Positions 1-4,778 of a stretch of DNA of 5,401 bases are shown piece by piece. The position numbers and the translations under genes were made by a program. The stretch lies in the NCBI GenBank assembly GCA_900546415.1, contig URCY01000081.1, positions 1-5,401 of the forward strand. The letters run 5' to 3'. The first letter of the stretch is position 1. Each line of letters opens with the position of its first letter. The DNA comes from an uncultured Eubacteriales bacterium. GTDB taxonomy: Bacteria > Bacillota > Clostridia > Oscillospirales > Oscillospiraceae. Below the pieces are notes generated by a model. It worked only from the letters and a program-made list of their open reading frames with translations, made no database searches and was not told the origin of the DNA.

Positions 1-299
1 GGAACGGCACCGGCAAGCGCATCTCCATCAAGGATACCCGCGGCATCATCGACGCCATCCTCTCCGGCGCGATCAACGAGGCTCCGACCAAGAAGATCCC
101 CTACTTCAACTTCGAGGTCCCGACCGTGCTGACCGGCGTCGCCACCGAGATCCTTGACCCGCGCGACACCTACGCCGATCCGTCCGAGTGGGACGCAAAG
201 GCGAAGGATCTGGCCGCCCGCTTCGTGAAGAACTTCAAGAAGTACGAGGGCAACGAGGCCGGCAAGGCGCTCGTCTCCGCAGGCCCGCAGGCGGAATAA
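1..299 (+). CDS. pckA: Phosphoenolpyruvate carboxykinase (ATP), C-terminal part
   Basis: This is the 3' end of a gene that begins before the window; the reading frame runs from base 3 to the TAA at 297-299 and gives 98 residues. The translated tail contains NGTGKRISIKDTRGIIDAIL near its start, then IPYFNFEVP and ILDPRDTYADPSEW, and ends KALVSAGPQAE. These are hallmark C-terminal segments of the ATP-dependent PckA family; the GKR and the following lysine/arginine region lie near the nucleotide-binding lid in known family members. The enzyme is cytosolic and interconverts oxaloacetate + ATP with phosphoenolpyruvate + CO2 + ADP. In fermentative anaerobes it often runs in the carboxylating, ATP-yielding direction; which direction applies here cannot be read from the sequence. 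Full-length members are about 530-540 residues, so over 80% lies upstream. The gene is followed by its own terminator and is therefore transcriptionally separate from the antiporter operon. Confidence 0.96.
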   Translation, partial: NGTGKRISIKDTRGIIDAILSGAINEAPTKKIPYFNFEVPTVLTGVATEILDPRDTYADPSEWDAKAKDLAARFVKNFKKYEGNEAGKALVSAGPQAE

Positions 300-322
300 C
301 CGAATATCCGACAATTTGCACG

Positions 323-359
323 CGACGCCCGATCCGCAAAGGATCGGGCGTCGATTTTT
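323..359 (+). terminator. Intrinsic terminator of pckA
   Basis: A perfect 13-bp GC-rich stem pairs 323-335 with 341-353 around the 5-base loop GCAAA, and is followed at once by ATTTTT (354-359). It starts 24 bases after the pckA stop codon. This is a standard Rho-independent terminator and should separate pckA from the downstream operon. Confidence 0.95.
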
Positions 360-372
360 GTGGGGCAGGGCG

Positions 373-463
373 TGCGCGGCTGTGGCCGCGCAGGGAAATT
401 TGCCCTTCGGGCAAGTGAAAGATGCGGAAGCATGTGAAATGCGGGCTTGCGCCCGCGTGAAAT
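373..463. repeat. Hairpin array with constant 7-base linkers
   Basis: Four perfect hairpins of unrelated stem sequence follow one another. Hairpin 1 is TGCGCGGC/GCCGCGCA (373-380 with 385-392). Hairpin 2 is TTGCCC/GGGCAA (400-405 with 409-414). Hairpin 3 is ATGC/GCAT (422-425 with 430-433). Hairpin 4 is GCGGGC/GCCCGC (441-446 with 451-456). Each is followed by exactly seven bases: GGGAAAT (393-399), GTGAAAG (415-421), GTGAAAT (434-440) and GTGAAAT (457-463). A weak fifth hairpin, GCTT/AAGC (467-470 with 477-480), may continue the series. The linkers are conserved while the stems differ but remain self-complementary, which is what structural selection or hairpin-generating duplication would leave. 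It lies between the pckA terminator and the operon promoter. I recall comparable GAAAT-linked hairpin strings in intergenic DNA of gut Clostridia, but I know of no assigned function. Confidence 0.8.
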
Positions 464-513
464 GGCGCTTTGGGAGAAGCAGCGATATGGTGTCCCTGCG
501 GGTTCGTCCCGAT

Positions 514-528
514 GTCGATTTTTGCGGG
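514..528 (+). repeat. Near direct repeat flanking the hairpin array (partner 350-364)
   Basis: Bases 514-528 read GTCGATTTTTGCGGG and bases 350-364 read GTCGATTTTTGTGGG, a 14/15 match. The first copy overlaps the distal arm and T-tract of the pckA terminator; the second lies 164 bases downstream, on the other side of the hairpin array. The arrangement could reflect duplication of the terminator tail during array insertion or slippage. A second T-tract preceded by CGGG-TTCGT-CCCG (499-511) is too short and too distant to be a convincing second terminator. Confidence 0.55.
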
Positions 529-545
529 AAACACAAAAGAAAACC

Positions 546-574
546 GTGCATTTTTCGCGCGGCTGTGATACAAT
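546..574 (+). promoter_or_regulatory. Promoter of the antiporter operon (extended -10)
   Basis: TACAAT at 569-574 differs by one base from the TATAAT consensus and is preceded by TGA (566-568), an extended -10 motif. The hexamer 17 bases upstream, GTGCAT (546-551), is a poor -35 match, which is tolerable for an extended -10 promoter. Transcription would begin near 580-582, giving a leader of about 30 bases that includes the GGAGG at 598-602. It sits downstream of the pckA terminator, so the operon has its own start. Confidence 0.65.
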
Positions 575-597
575 ATTTCTGATTTGAGCTTTTTCTT

Positions 598-602
598 GGA
601 GG
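598..602 (+). promoter_or_regulatory. Ribosome binding site that sets the mrpE start
   Basis: GGAGG at 598-602 stands eight bases before the TTG at 611. It lies inside the longer reading frame that would start at TTG 584, and it is too close to GTG 605 to serve it. Together with the predicted transcription start near 581, this makes TTG 611 the best start of mrpE. Confidence 0.7.
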
Positions 603-610
603 CGGTGTTT

Positions 611-1069
611 TTGTATCTGCTGCTTTATGCTTTTTGGTTGATTTTGTTTGGTCAGGTGACGCTTGAGATCTGCCTGCTCGGGCTGGCTGTCGTGGCCGCC
701 GTGGCGCTGCTGAGCTACCGGCTCGTGGGCTATTCGCCCCGGCAGGAGCTGCGGCTGCTGCGGCGCGTGCCGCTGTTTCTGGCCTATCTCGGTGTGCTGA
801 TCTGGGAGATCCTCAAGGCCAACTGCGCCGTGATCGGGATGCTGCTGCGCGGGAAGCGCGCCATTGACCCCGTGCTCGTGACGGTGCGCGTGCCGCTGCG
901 GACGGAGTTTGCCCGGTTCATGCTCGCCAATTCCATCACGCTGACGCCCGGCACGATCACCGTCGACGCCGACAGCGACCGTTTCACCGTACACTGCCTG
1001 CACGGCAGGCTGATCGCGGGCATCGAGGACAGCACCTTCGTGCATCTGCTGCAAAAAATGGAGGGATAA
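611..1069 (+). CDS. mrpE: Mrp/Mnh antiporter subunit E
   Basis: This 152-residue membrane protein belongs to the MnhE/MrpE family (PF01899), equivalent to MbhA of archaeal membrane-bound hydrogenase. Two hydrophobic helices occupy about residues 2-38, a third covers about 46-66, and WEILKAN follows at about 65-71. The cytosolic C-terminal domain carries the family signature NSITLTPGTITVD (from about residue 107) and a following DRFTVHCL. The subunit is a structural part of the multisubunit cation:proton antiporter in the cytoplasmic membrane. TTG 611 was chosen over TTG 584 (which would add nine residues) because GGAGG lies eight bases ahead of it and because the first helix then begins at once, as is usual in the family. 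A TTG start is unusual and may lower expression relative to the later genes. It is the first gene of the operon; mrpF begins one base after its stop codon. Confidence 0.93.
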   Translation: MYLLLYAFWLILFGQVTLEICLLGLAVVAAVALLSYRLVGYSPRQELRLLRRVPLFLAYLGVLIWEILKANCAVIGMLLRGKRAIDPVLVTVRVPLRTEFARFMLANSITLTPGTITVDADSDRFTVHCLHGRLIAGIEDSTFVHLLQKMEG

Positions 1070-1070
1070 C

Positions 1071-1355
1071 ATGGAATCGGCTTATCACTGGTTGTTCCTG
1101 ACGGCGCTCTGCGTGCTGGCGCCCTGCCTGCTGCTGGCGCTCGTGCAGGCCGTGCGCGGCCCGCGCATTGCCGACCGGATTGTCGGCATCAACATGCTCG
1201 GCAGCATGACGCTCGCCGTGATCTGTATTTTGGCCGCGATGCTGCATGAAAACTGGCTGCTGGATGTCAGCCTCGTCTACGGGATGCTGAGCTTCCTGGC
1301 CGTCGTCGTGCTGGCGCGCGCCTATATCGCCGGAAGGGGGAAGCGTCATGGGTGA
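1071..1355 (+). CDS. mrpF: Mrp/Mnh antiporter subunit F
   Basis: This 94-residue protein is an MnhF/MrpF (MbhB-equivalent) subunit. It has three membrane helices at about residues 6-28, 37-58 and 63-86. The segment RGPRIADRIVGINMLGSM (29-46) carries the conserved GPxxADR motif, with Asp35 at the position of the family's intramembrane acidic residue, and DVSLVYGMLSFLAVVVLAR (65-83) matches the third helix. It is a small integral membrane subunit of the antiporter, thought from family work to support the ion path and complex assembly. The ATG is one base after the mrpE stop and is preceded by GGAGGG (1060-1065). Its end overlaps mrpG by eight bases. Confidence 0.95.
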   Translation: MESAYHWLFLTALCVLAPCLLLALVQAVRGPRIADRIVGINMLGSMTLAVICILAAMLHENWLLDVSLVYGMLSFLAVVVLARAYIAGRGKRHG

Positions 1356-1680
1356 AACGCTGCGGTTCGTGCTCTGCGCCGTTTTTCTGGGCGTGGGGCT
1401 GGTCGCGATGCTGCTGGGCGTGTTCGGCGTGTATCGCTTTCGTTTTGTGCTCAACCGGATGCACTGCGCCGCGATCATCGACACGCTGGCGCTCGGCTGC
1501 ATCCTCATCTCGCTGATCCTTGCGATTTGGGAGCTTGGCGCGTGCCTGAAGCTCGTGGCCATCGGCTGCCTGCTCTGGATGGGCAGCCCGATCTCGTCGC
1601 ATCTGGTCAGCAAGCTCGAGATCCGCACCGACGAGACCGCCGGGGCTTATATGCGGGAGGACGACGATGGAGCTGTTTGA
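1348..1680 (+). CDS. mrpG: Mrp/Mnh antiporter subunit G
   Basis: This 110-residue protein belongs to the MnhG/MrpG family (PhaG/MnhG/YufB; MbhC-equivalent). Three helices are visible at about residues 7-29, 42-61 and 65-84. Family motifs are GVYRFRFVLNRMHCAAIIDT (27-46), corresponding to the usual GVLRFPDxYxRLHA(A)xKADTLG block, and WMGSPISSHLVSK (77-89), corresponding to LTSPVxSHxxA. The C-terminal tail (about 91-110) is short, acidic and poorly conserved, and its codons also contain the binding site and start of the next gene. The start ATG overlaps mrpF by eight bases and follows GGAAGGGGG (1332-1340). It is a membrane subunit of the antiporter with no known catalytic residue. Confidence 0.94.
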   Translation: MGETLRFVLCAVFLGVGLVAMLLGVFGVYRFRFVLNRMHCAAIIDTLALGCILISLILAIWELGACLKLVAIGCLLWMGSPISSHLVSKLEIRTDETAGAYMREDDDGAV

Positions 1681-1930
1681 GGTATTTTTGCTGGGATTGC
1701 TGATCGTTTGCGGCATTTCCGCCTGCGTCAGCCGGAATATGCTGGTCAGCTTGATTATTTACATGGCCTATAGCGTCGTGATGTCGATCGTCTGGGTGCT
1801 GCTGGAGGCGCCCGACCTCGCCATTACGGAGGCTGCGGTCGGCGCGGGCGTCTCGAGCATCCTGCTGTTCGTCACGCTGAAAAAACTGCGCGATATGCGA
1901 AAGGAGCGCGAGCACGATGAAAAAACGTGA
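1667..1930 (+). CDS. mbhD: MbhD-like (DUF4040) antiporter subunit, equivalent to part of MrpA C-terminus
   Basis: This 87-residue protein has three membrane helices (about 4-21, 25-45 and 54-72) and a charged C-terminal end. The segment LLEAPDLAITEAAVGAGVSS (45-64) is the PDLAxTEAxVGxG signature of the MbhD/DUF4040 family (PF13244). In Bacillus-type Mrp complexes the same domain is fused near the C-terminus of large MrpA; in archaeal Mbh it is the separate subunit MbhD, as here. Acidic residues of this helix (Glu47, Asp50, Glu55) are candidates for ion translocation; this assignment is from family knowledge, not proof. The ATG overlaps mrpG by 14 bases and is preceded by GGGAGG (1655-1660). 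The gene overlaps the following one by 14 bases as well, suggesting fixed stoichiometry by coupled translation. Confidence 0.9.
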   Translation: MELFEVFLLGLLIVCGISACVSRNMLVSLIIYMAYSVVMSIVWVLLEAPDLAITEAAVGAGVSSILLFVTLKKLRDMRKEREHDEKT

Positions 1931-2810
1931 TCTCCTGCGCCGTCTGCGGCAGTGGGACGAGGACGCGTTCGATCTGACCGAGAAGGCGGCCGAGCTGAAG
2001 CCGGAGCGCCCCGAGGCGCCAGCGGACGAGACATGGCGCGAGCGCCCGGTCAAGCGGCTCGAGCGCGGAGAGGTGAGCGCGTTCCGGCATCTCTATCCGG
2101 TGCTGGCGTGCATCCTCTGCACGGCGATCATCTGCTTTTTGCTGACCGCAGTGGTCGATCTGCCGCCCTTCGGCGACCCGGACAACCCGGCGAACAACGA
2201 GGTTTCCAAGCGCTATCTCGAGGACGGCATCACGGAGACGGGCGCGGTCAACGCCGTGGCCGGCATGATCCTCGATTACCGCGCGTTCGACACGCTGGGC
2301 GAGTCGCACGTGCTTTACACGGCAGTGACGGCCGTGATGATCCTGCTGCTGGGAAGCGGCGAGGCCGAGCCGGAGGACGAGCGCCGTCTGCTCGCGCGCG
2401 ACGCCGTGCTGCACGGGACGGCGCGGGTGCTCACGCCGCTGCTGCTGATCTTCGGCCTTTATATCATGTTCGCCGGACATCTCGGCCCCGGCGGCGGCTT
2501 CTCCGGCGGCGCGGTGGTCGGCGGCGCACTGATCCTCTGCGCGACTGCCTTCGGCTTTGAGCGCGTGCAGCGCGTGCTGACGCTCAAGCGGTTCCGCACG
2601 GTCGTGCTCTGCGCGCTGAGCGCCTACAGCCTGCTCAAGTGCTACTCGTTCTTCTGCGGCGCGAACGGGCTGGAGACGATCTTCTCGGCCGGAACGCCGG
2701 GGAAGGTCTTCTCGTCCGGCCTGATCCTGCCGCTGAACCTCGCGGTCGGCGCGGTCGTGGCCTGCACGATGTACGGCTTCTACAGCCTGTTCAAAAGGGG
2801 GCGCATCTGA
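1917..2810 (+). CDS. mrpB: MbhE-MnhB fusion subunit of the antiporter
   Basis: This 297-residue protein joins two units that are separate in archaeal Mbh. Residues 1-60 are a charged, probably cytosolic extension rich in Arg, Glu and Pro. Residues about 61-146 resemble MbhE: a helix (61-80), a loop with DLPPFGDPDNP, the signature ETGAVNAVAGMILDYRAFDT (107-126) followed by LGES, then a second helix (131-146). A charged linker (about 148-166) leads to the MnhB/MrpB domain (PF04039, about 167-292), with GHLGPGGGFSGGAVVGGALI (187-206) as the diagnostic motif and four helices. The first part corresponds to the far C-terminus of MrpA in Bacillus, the second to MrpB/MbhF. The ATG overlaps the preceding gene by 14 bases and is preceded by AAGGAG (1901-1906). 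Its stop overlaps the mrpC start by one base. Automatic annotation may name it either MbhE or MnhB. Confidence 0.92.
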   Translation: MKKRDLLRRLRQWDEDAFDLTEKAAELKPERPEAPADETWRERPVKRLERGEVSAFRHLYPVLACILCTAIICFLLTAVVDLPPFGDPDNPANNEVSKRYLEDGITETGAVNAVAGMILDYRAFDTLGESHVLYTAVTAVMILLLGSGEAEPEDERRLLARDAVLHGTARVLTPLLLIFGLYIMFAGHLGPGGGFSGGAVVGGALILCATAFGFERVQRVLTLKRFRTVVLCALSAYSLLKCYSFFCGANGLETIFSAGTPGKVFSSGLILPLNLAVGAVVACTMYGFYSLFKRGRI

Positions 2811-3217
2811 TGCTGCAAATTCTTTGGAACAACCGCATTCAATGCGCGGCGATCCTGCTGTTCGCAATCGGCTTTTCGACGCTGCTGCTGCACCGCAACC
2901 TGATGAAAAAGATCATCGGCATGAACATCATGGACACGGCGATCTACCTCTTCCTGACGTCGATCGGCTATATCCGCGGCCGCCTTGCGCCGATCCTGAT
3001 CGACGGCGTGCGGGGGCAGGAAAATTATGTAAACCCGATCCCGGCCGGACTGGTGCTGACGGGCATCGTCGTGTCCGTATCGGTCACGGCGGTGATGCTG
3101 GCGCTGACGCTGCGGCTCTATCGGCGCTATCACACGCTGAACCTCGACGAGATCTATATGCAGGCGCATGAGGACGATTCCGACGAGACGGACGGGGCAG
3201 AGGAGGGGCAGAAATGA
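2810..3217 (+). CDS. mrpC: Mrp/Mnh antiporter subunit C (NuoK-like)
   Basis: This 135-residue protein is an MnhC/MrpC (MbhG-equivalent) subunit, homologous to NuoK of complex I. Three helices lie at about residues 8-27, 34-54 and 78-102. Family blocks are LMKKIIGMNIMDTAIYLFLT (31-50) and NPIPAGLVLTGIVVSVSVTA (75-94), the second matching the DPLPQALVLTAIVIG block of the family. The start ATG shares one base with the mrpB stop (TGATG) and is preceded by AAAAGGGGG; a longer upstream reading frame in this phase exists but lies wholly within mrpB and is not used. The family is usually about 110-125 residues. The extra length here is an acidic tail (about 119-133, rich in Asp and Glu) that overlaps the binding site of mrpD. 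Confidence 0.95.
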   Translation: MLQILWNNRIQCAAILLFAIGFSTLLLHRNLMKKIIGMNIMDTAIYLFLTSIGYIRGRLAPILIDGVRGQENYVNPIPAGLVLTGIVVSVSVTAVMLALTLRLYRRYHTLNLDEIYMQAHEDDSDETDGAEEGQK

Positions 3218-4704
3218 GCTTTTTCGTGAATTTTCCCCTGTTTTGCATCGTCGGCGGGCTGCTCTGCTCGGTGATCTCGTCGATGCTGCCGGCGCGCGGC
3301 GCGCGCATTCTGAGCCTGACGCTGACGGCGACGGTCTGCACGGCCTGCCTGCTGTTATTATATTATGTAAACCAAACGGGCGAGGCCGTGACCTATCTCA
3401 TGGGACATTATCCGCATCCGTGGGGCAACGAGCTGCGCTTCGGGCGGCTCGAGCCGCTCTACGGCGCGGCGTTCTCGGCCGTGATGCTCCTGTGCATCCT
3501 CGGCGGCAAAAAGCAGCTCGCGCACGATTTGCAGCCGTCGAAGCAGAACCTCTATTACGTCCTGTGCGACCTCGTGCTCACGGCGCTGCTGGCGCTGGCG
3601 TTCACGAACGACGTTTTCACGGGCTATGTGTTCATCGAGATCTGCACGCTGGCCTCCTGCGGGCTGCTGATGATCCGGCAGCTCGGCCGCACGACGCTGG
3701 CTTCCGTGCGCTACATGATCTTCAGCCTGCTGGGCAGCGGCCTGTTCCTGCTCGGCATCGTGATGCTCTACGAGATGACGGGGCATCTGCTCATGCCGAA
3801 TCTGCGCGAGACGATCGCACAGCTCTGGCAGAGCGGGCGCTATCACACGGCGCTGACCGCGTCGATCTGCCTCATTACGATCGGCCTCGCGGTCAAGAGC
3901 GGCCTGTTCCCGTTCCATTTCTGGATGCCGGACACCTACGGCTGCGCGACGCCCTGCTCGTCGGGCATTCTGTCCGGCCTAGTCTCCAAGGGGTATATCT
4001 TCCTGCTGCTCAAGCTGATCTTCAACGTGTTCGGCGAGCAGGTGTTCTATGCCTGCGGCGTGCAGAACGTGCTCTACGGCCTCGGCGTGGCCGCGATGGT
4101 GGTCGGCTCGGTCAGCGCCATTCTGGAAAACGACATTTTCCGCATGATCGCGTTCTCCTCGGCGGCGCAGATCGGCTATATCTTCATGGGCATCGGCATT
4201 TCGCCGGAGCTGGGCGTGCAGGCCTCGCTGCTGCATATTCTGACGCACGCGCTGACCAAGCCGCTGCTGTTTCTCTCGGCGGCGCAGCTCTCCGACGCGA
4301 TGGGCGGCAGGAAGCGCTTCCGCGAGCTGCAGGGCGCGGCGCTCGCCAACCCGATCGCGGGCGCGGCCTTTGCCGTCGGCTCGTTCAGCATGATCGGCCT
4401 GCCGCTGACGGTCGGCATGATCTCCAAGTATCTGTTCGCGGAGGCGGCCTTCCTGAGCGGCGTGCGGATGATCCCGACGCTGCTGGTTCTGGCTGTGAGC
4501 ACGGTGCTCAACGCGTTTTATTTCACGCGCACGCTGATTCGCATCTATAACCGCCCGACGCAGGCGCTGCCCGAGCGGGTCACGCTGCGGCAGCAGCCGT
4601 CCTACGCGATCTCGGCGGCGGCGTTCTCGGTGATGATCCTGGCGCTCGGCATTGCCGCGCAGCCGGTCGTCACGCTGCTGCGCCGCGGGCTGGAGCTGTT
4701 TTAA
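3214..4704 (+). CDS. mrpD: Mrp/Mnh antiporter subunit D (NuoN/ND4-like ion-translocating subunit)
   Basis: This 496-residue polytopic protein (about 14 helices) belongs to the Proton_antipo_M family (PF00361) shared by MrpD, MbhH and complex I subunits NuoL/M/N. Key charged positions are present: Glu142 in FIEICTLAS (helix 5), Lys228 in AVKSGLFPFHFWMPD (helix 7), Lys259 in SGLVSKGY (helix 8), His341/His345/Lys349 in LLHILTHALTKPLLFLSAAQ and Lys405 in GMISKYLF (helix 12). These correspond to residues that carry protons in the family, so the protein looks functional. It should exchange Na+ or another monovalent cation for protons across the cytoplasmic membrane. The ATG overlaps the mrpC stop in ATGA, with AGGAGGGG five bases ahead. 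It is close in length to known MrpD. It is the only large antiporter-like subunit in the window; no clear terminator follows it. Confidence 0.96.
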   Translation: MSFFVNFPLFCIVGGLLCSVISSMLPARGARILSLTLTATVCTACLLLLYYVNQTGEAVTYLMGHYPHPWGNELRFGRLEPLYGAAFSAVMLLCILGGKKQLAHDLQPSKQNLYYVLCDLVLTALLALAFTNDVFTGYVFIEICTLASCGLLMIRQLGRTTLASVRYMIFSLLGSGLFLLGIVMLYEMTGHLLMPNLRETIAQLWQSGRYHTALTASICLITIGLAVKSGLFPFHFWMPDTYGCATPCSSGILSGLVSKGYIFLLLKLIFNVFGEQVFYACGVQNVLYGLGVAAMVVGSVSAILENDIFRMIAFSSAAQIGYIFMGIGISPELGVQASLLHILTHALTKPLLFLSAAQLSDAMGGRKRFRELQGAALANPIAGAAFAVGSFSMIGLPLTVGMISKYLFAEAAFLSGVRMIPTLLVLAVSTVLNAFYFTRTLIRIYNRPTQALPERVTLRQQPSYAISAAAFSVMILALGIAAQPVVTLLRRGLELF

Positions 4705-4717
4705 CGGCTGTTTCTAT

Positions 4718-4723
4718 TATAAT
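4718..4723 (+). promoter_or_regulatory. Possible -10 box for the VanZ-like gene
   Basis: A perfect TATAAT lies 56 bases ahead of the start codon, just after the mrpD stop. The expected -35 position (about 4695-4700, GCTGTT) is a poor match and falls within mrpD, so the promoter is plausible but not secure. In AT-rich DNA such hexamers also occur by chance. No intrinsic terminator separates mrpD from it, so read-through from the operon is also possible. Confidence 0.4.
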
Positions 4724-4728
4724 GTTTA

Positions 4729-4760
4729 TATCAAACAGAACGACAAATAGTAATTTGATA
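4729..4760 (+). repeat. Inverted repeat in the leader of the VanZ-like gene
   Basis: TATCAAA (4729-4735) is the exact reverse complement of TTTGATA (4754-4760), with 18 bases between. It starts about where transcription from the TATAAT would begin and ends just before the GTGAGG ribosome binding site (4761-4766). It could be an operator half-site pair or a leader hairpin; seven AT-rich base pairs may also arise by chance. Confidence 0.35.
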
Positions 4761-4778
4761 GTGAGGTAATATATCATA

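Noticed and set aside
373..463. CRISPR array
   Set aside because: The constant units are only seven bases, the variable units are self-complementary hairpins of 12-20 bases, and no cas genes are present.
316..582. Small plus-strand reading frame across the terminator and hairpin array
   Set aside because: No ribosome binding site or recognisable product, and the region is explained by structured non-coding elements.
170..1072. Long minus-strand reading frame opposite the pckA end, the hairpin array and mrpE
   Set aside because: It spans a terminator, a hairpin array and a promoter, its product is rich in His/Gln/Arg with no recognisable domain, and it is opposite well-supported genes; typical of antisense frames in GC-rich DNA.
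1872..2867. 331-codon minus-strand reading frame opposite the MbhE-MnhB fusion
   Set aside because: Composition is Arg/Ala/His/Gln-rich without hydrophobic core or motif, and the opposite strand encodes a clear family member with its own ribosome binding site.
3024..3373. Shared 12-mer ATTATGTAAACC in mrpC (3024-3035) and mrpD (3362-3373) within GC-rich DNA
   Set aside because: Both copies encode in-frame Tyr-Val-Asn within family proteins; two short occurrences are most simply chance or local codon choice.
3168..4550. 460-codon plus-strand reading frame overlapping mrpD in another phase
   Set aside because: The product is an Arg/Ala/His-rich low-complexity sequence without domains; mrpD in the correct phase has all family motifs and channel residues.
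611..4704. Fragment of respiratory complex I (nuo operon)
   Set aside because: MrpE, MrpF, MrpG and MnhB have no complex I counterparts, and no Nuo peripheral subunits are present; only MrpC and MrpD share ancestry with NuoK and NuoN.
4708..4738. Terminator after mrpD formed by CTGTTT/AAACAG
   Set aside because: The stem is six AT-leaning pairs with a 19-base loop and no following T-run.
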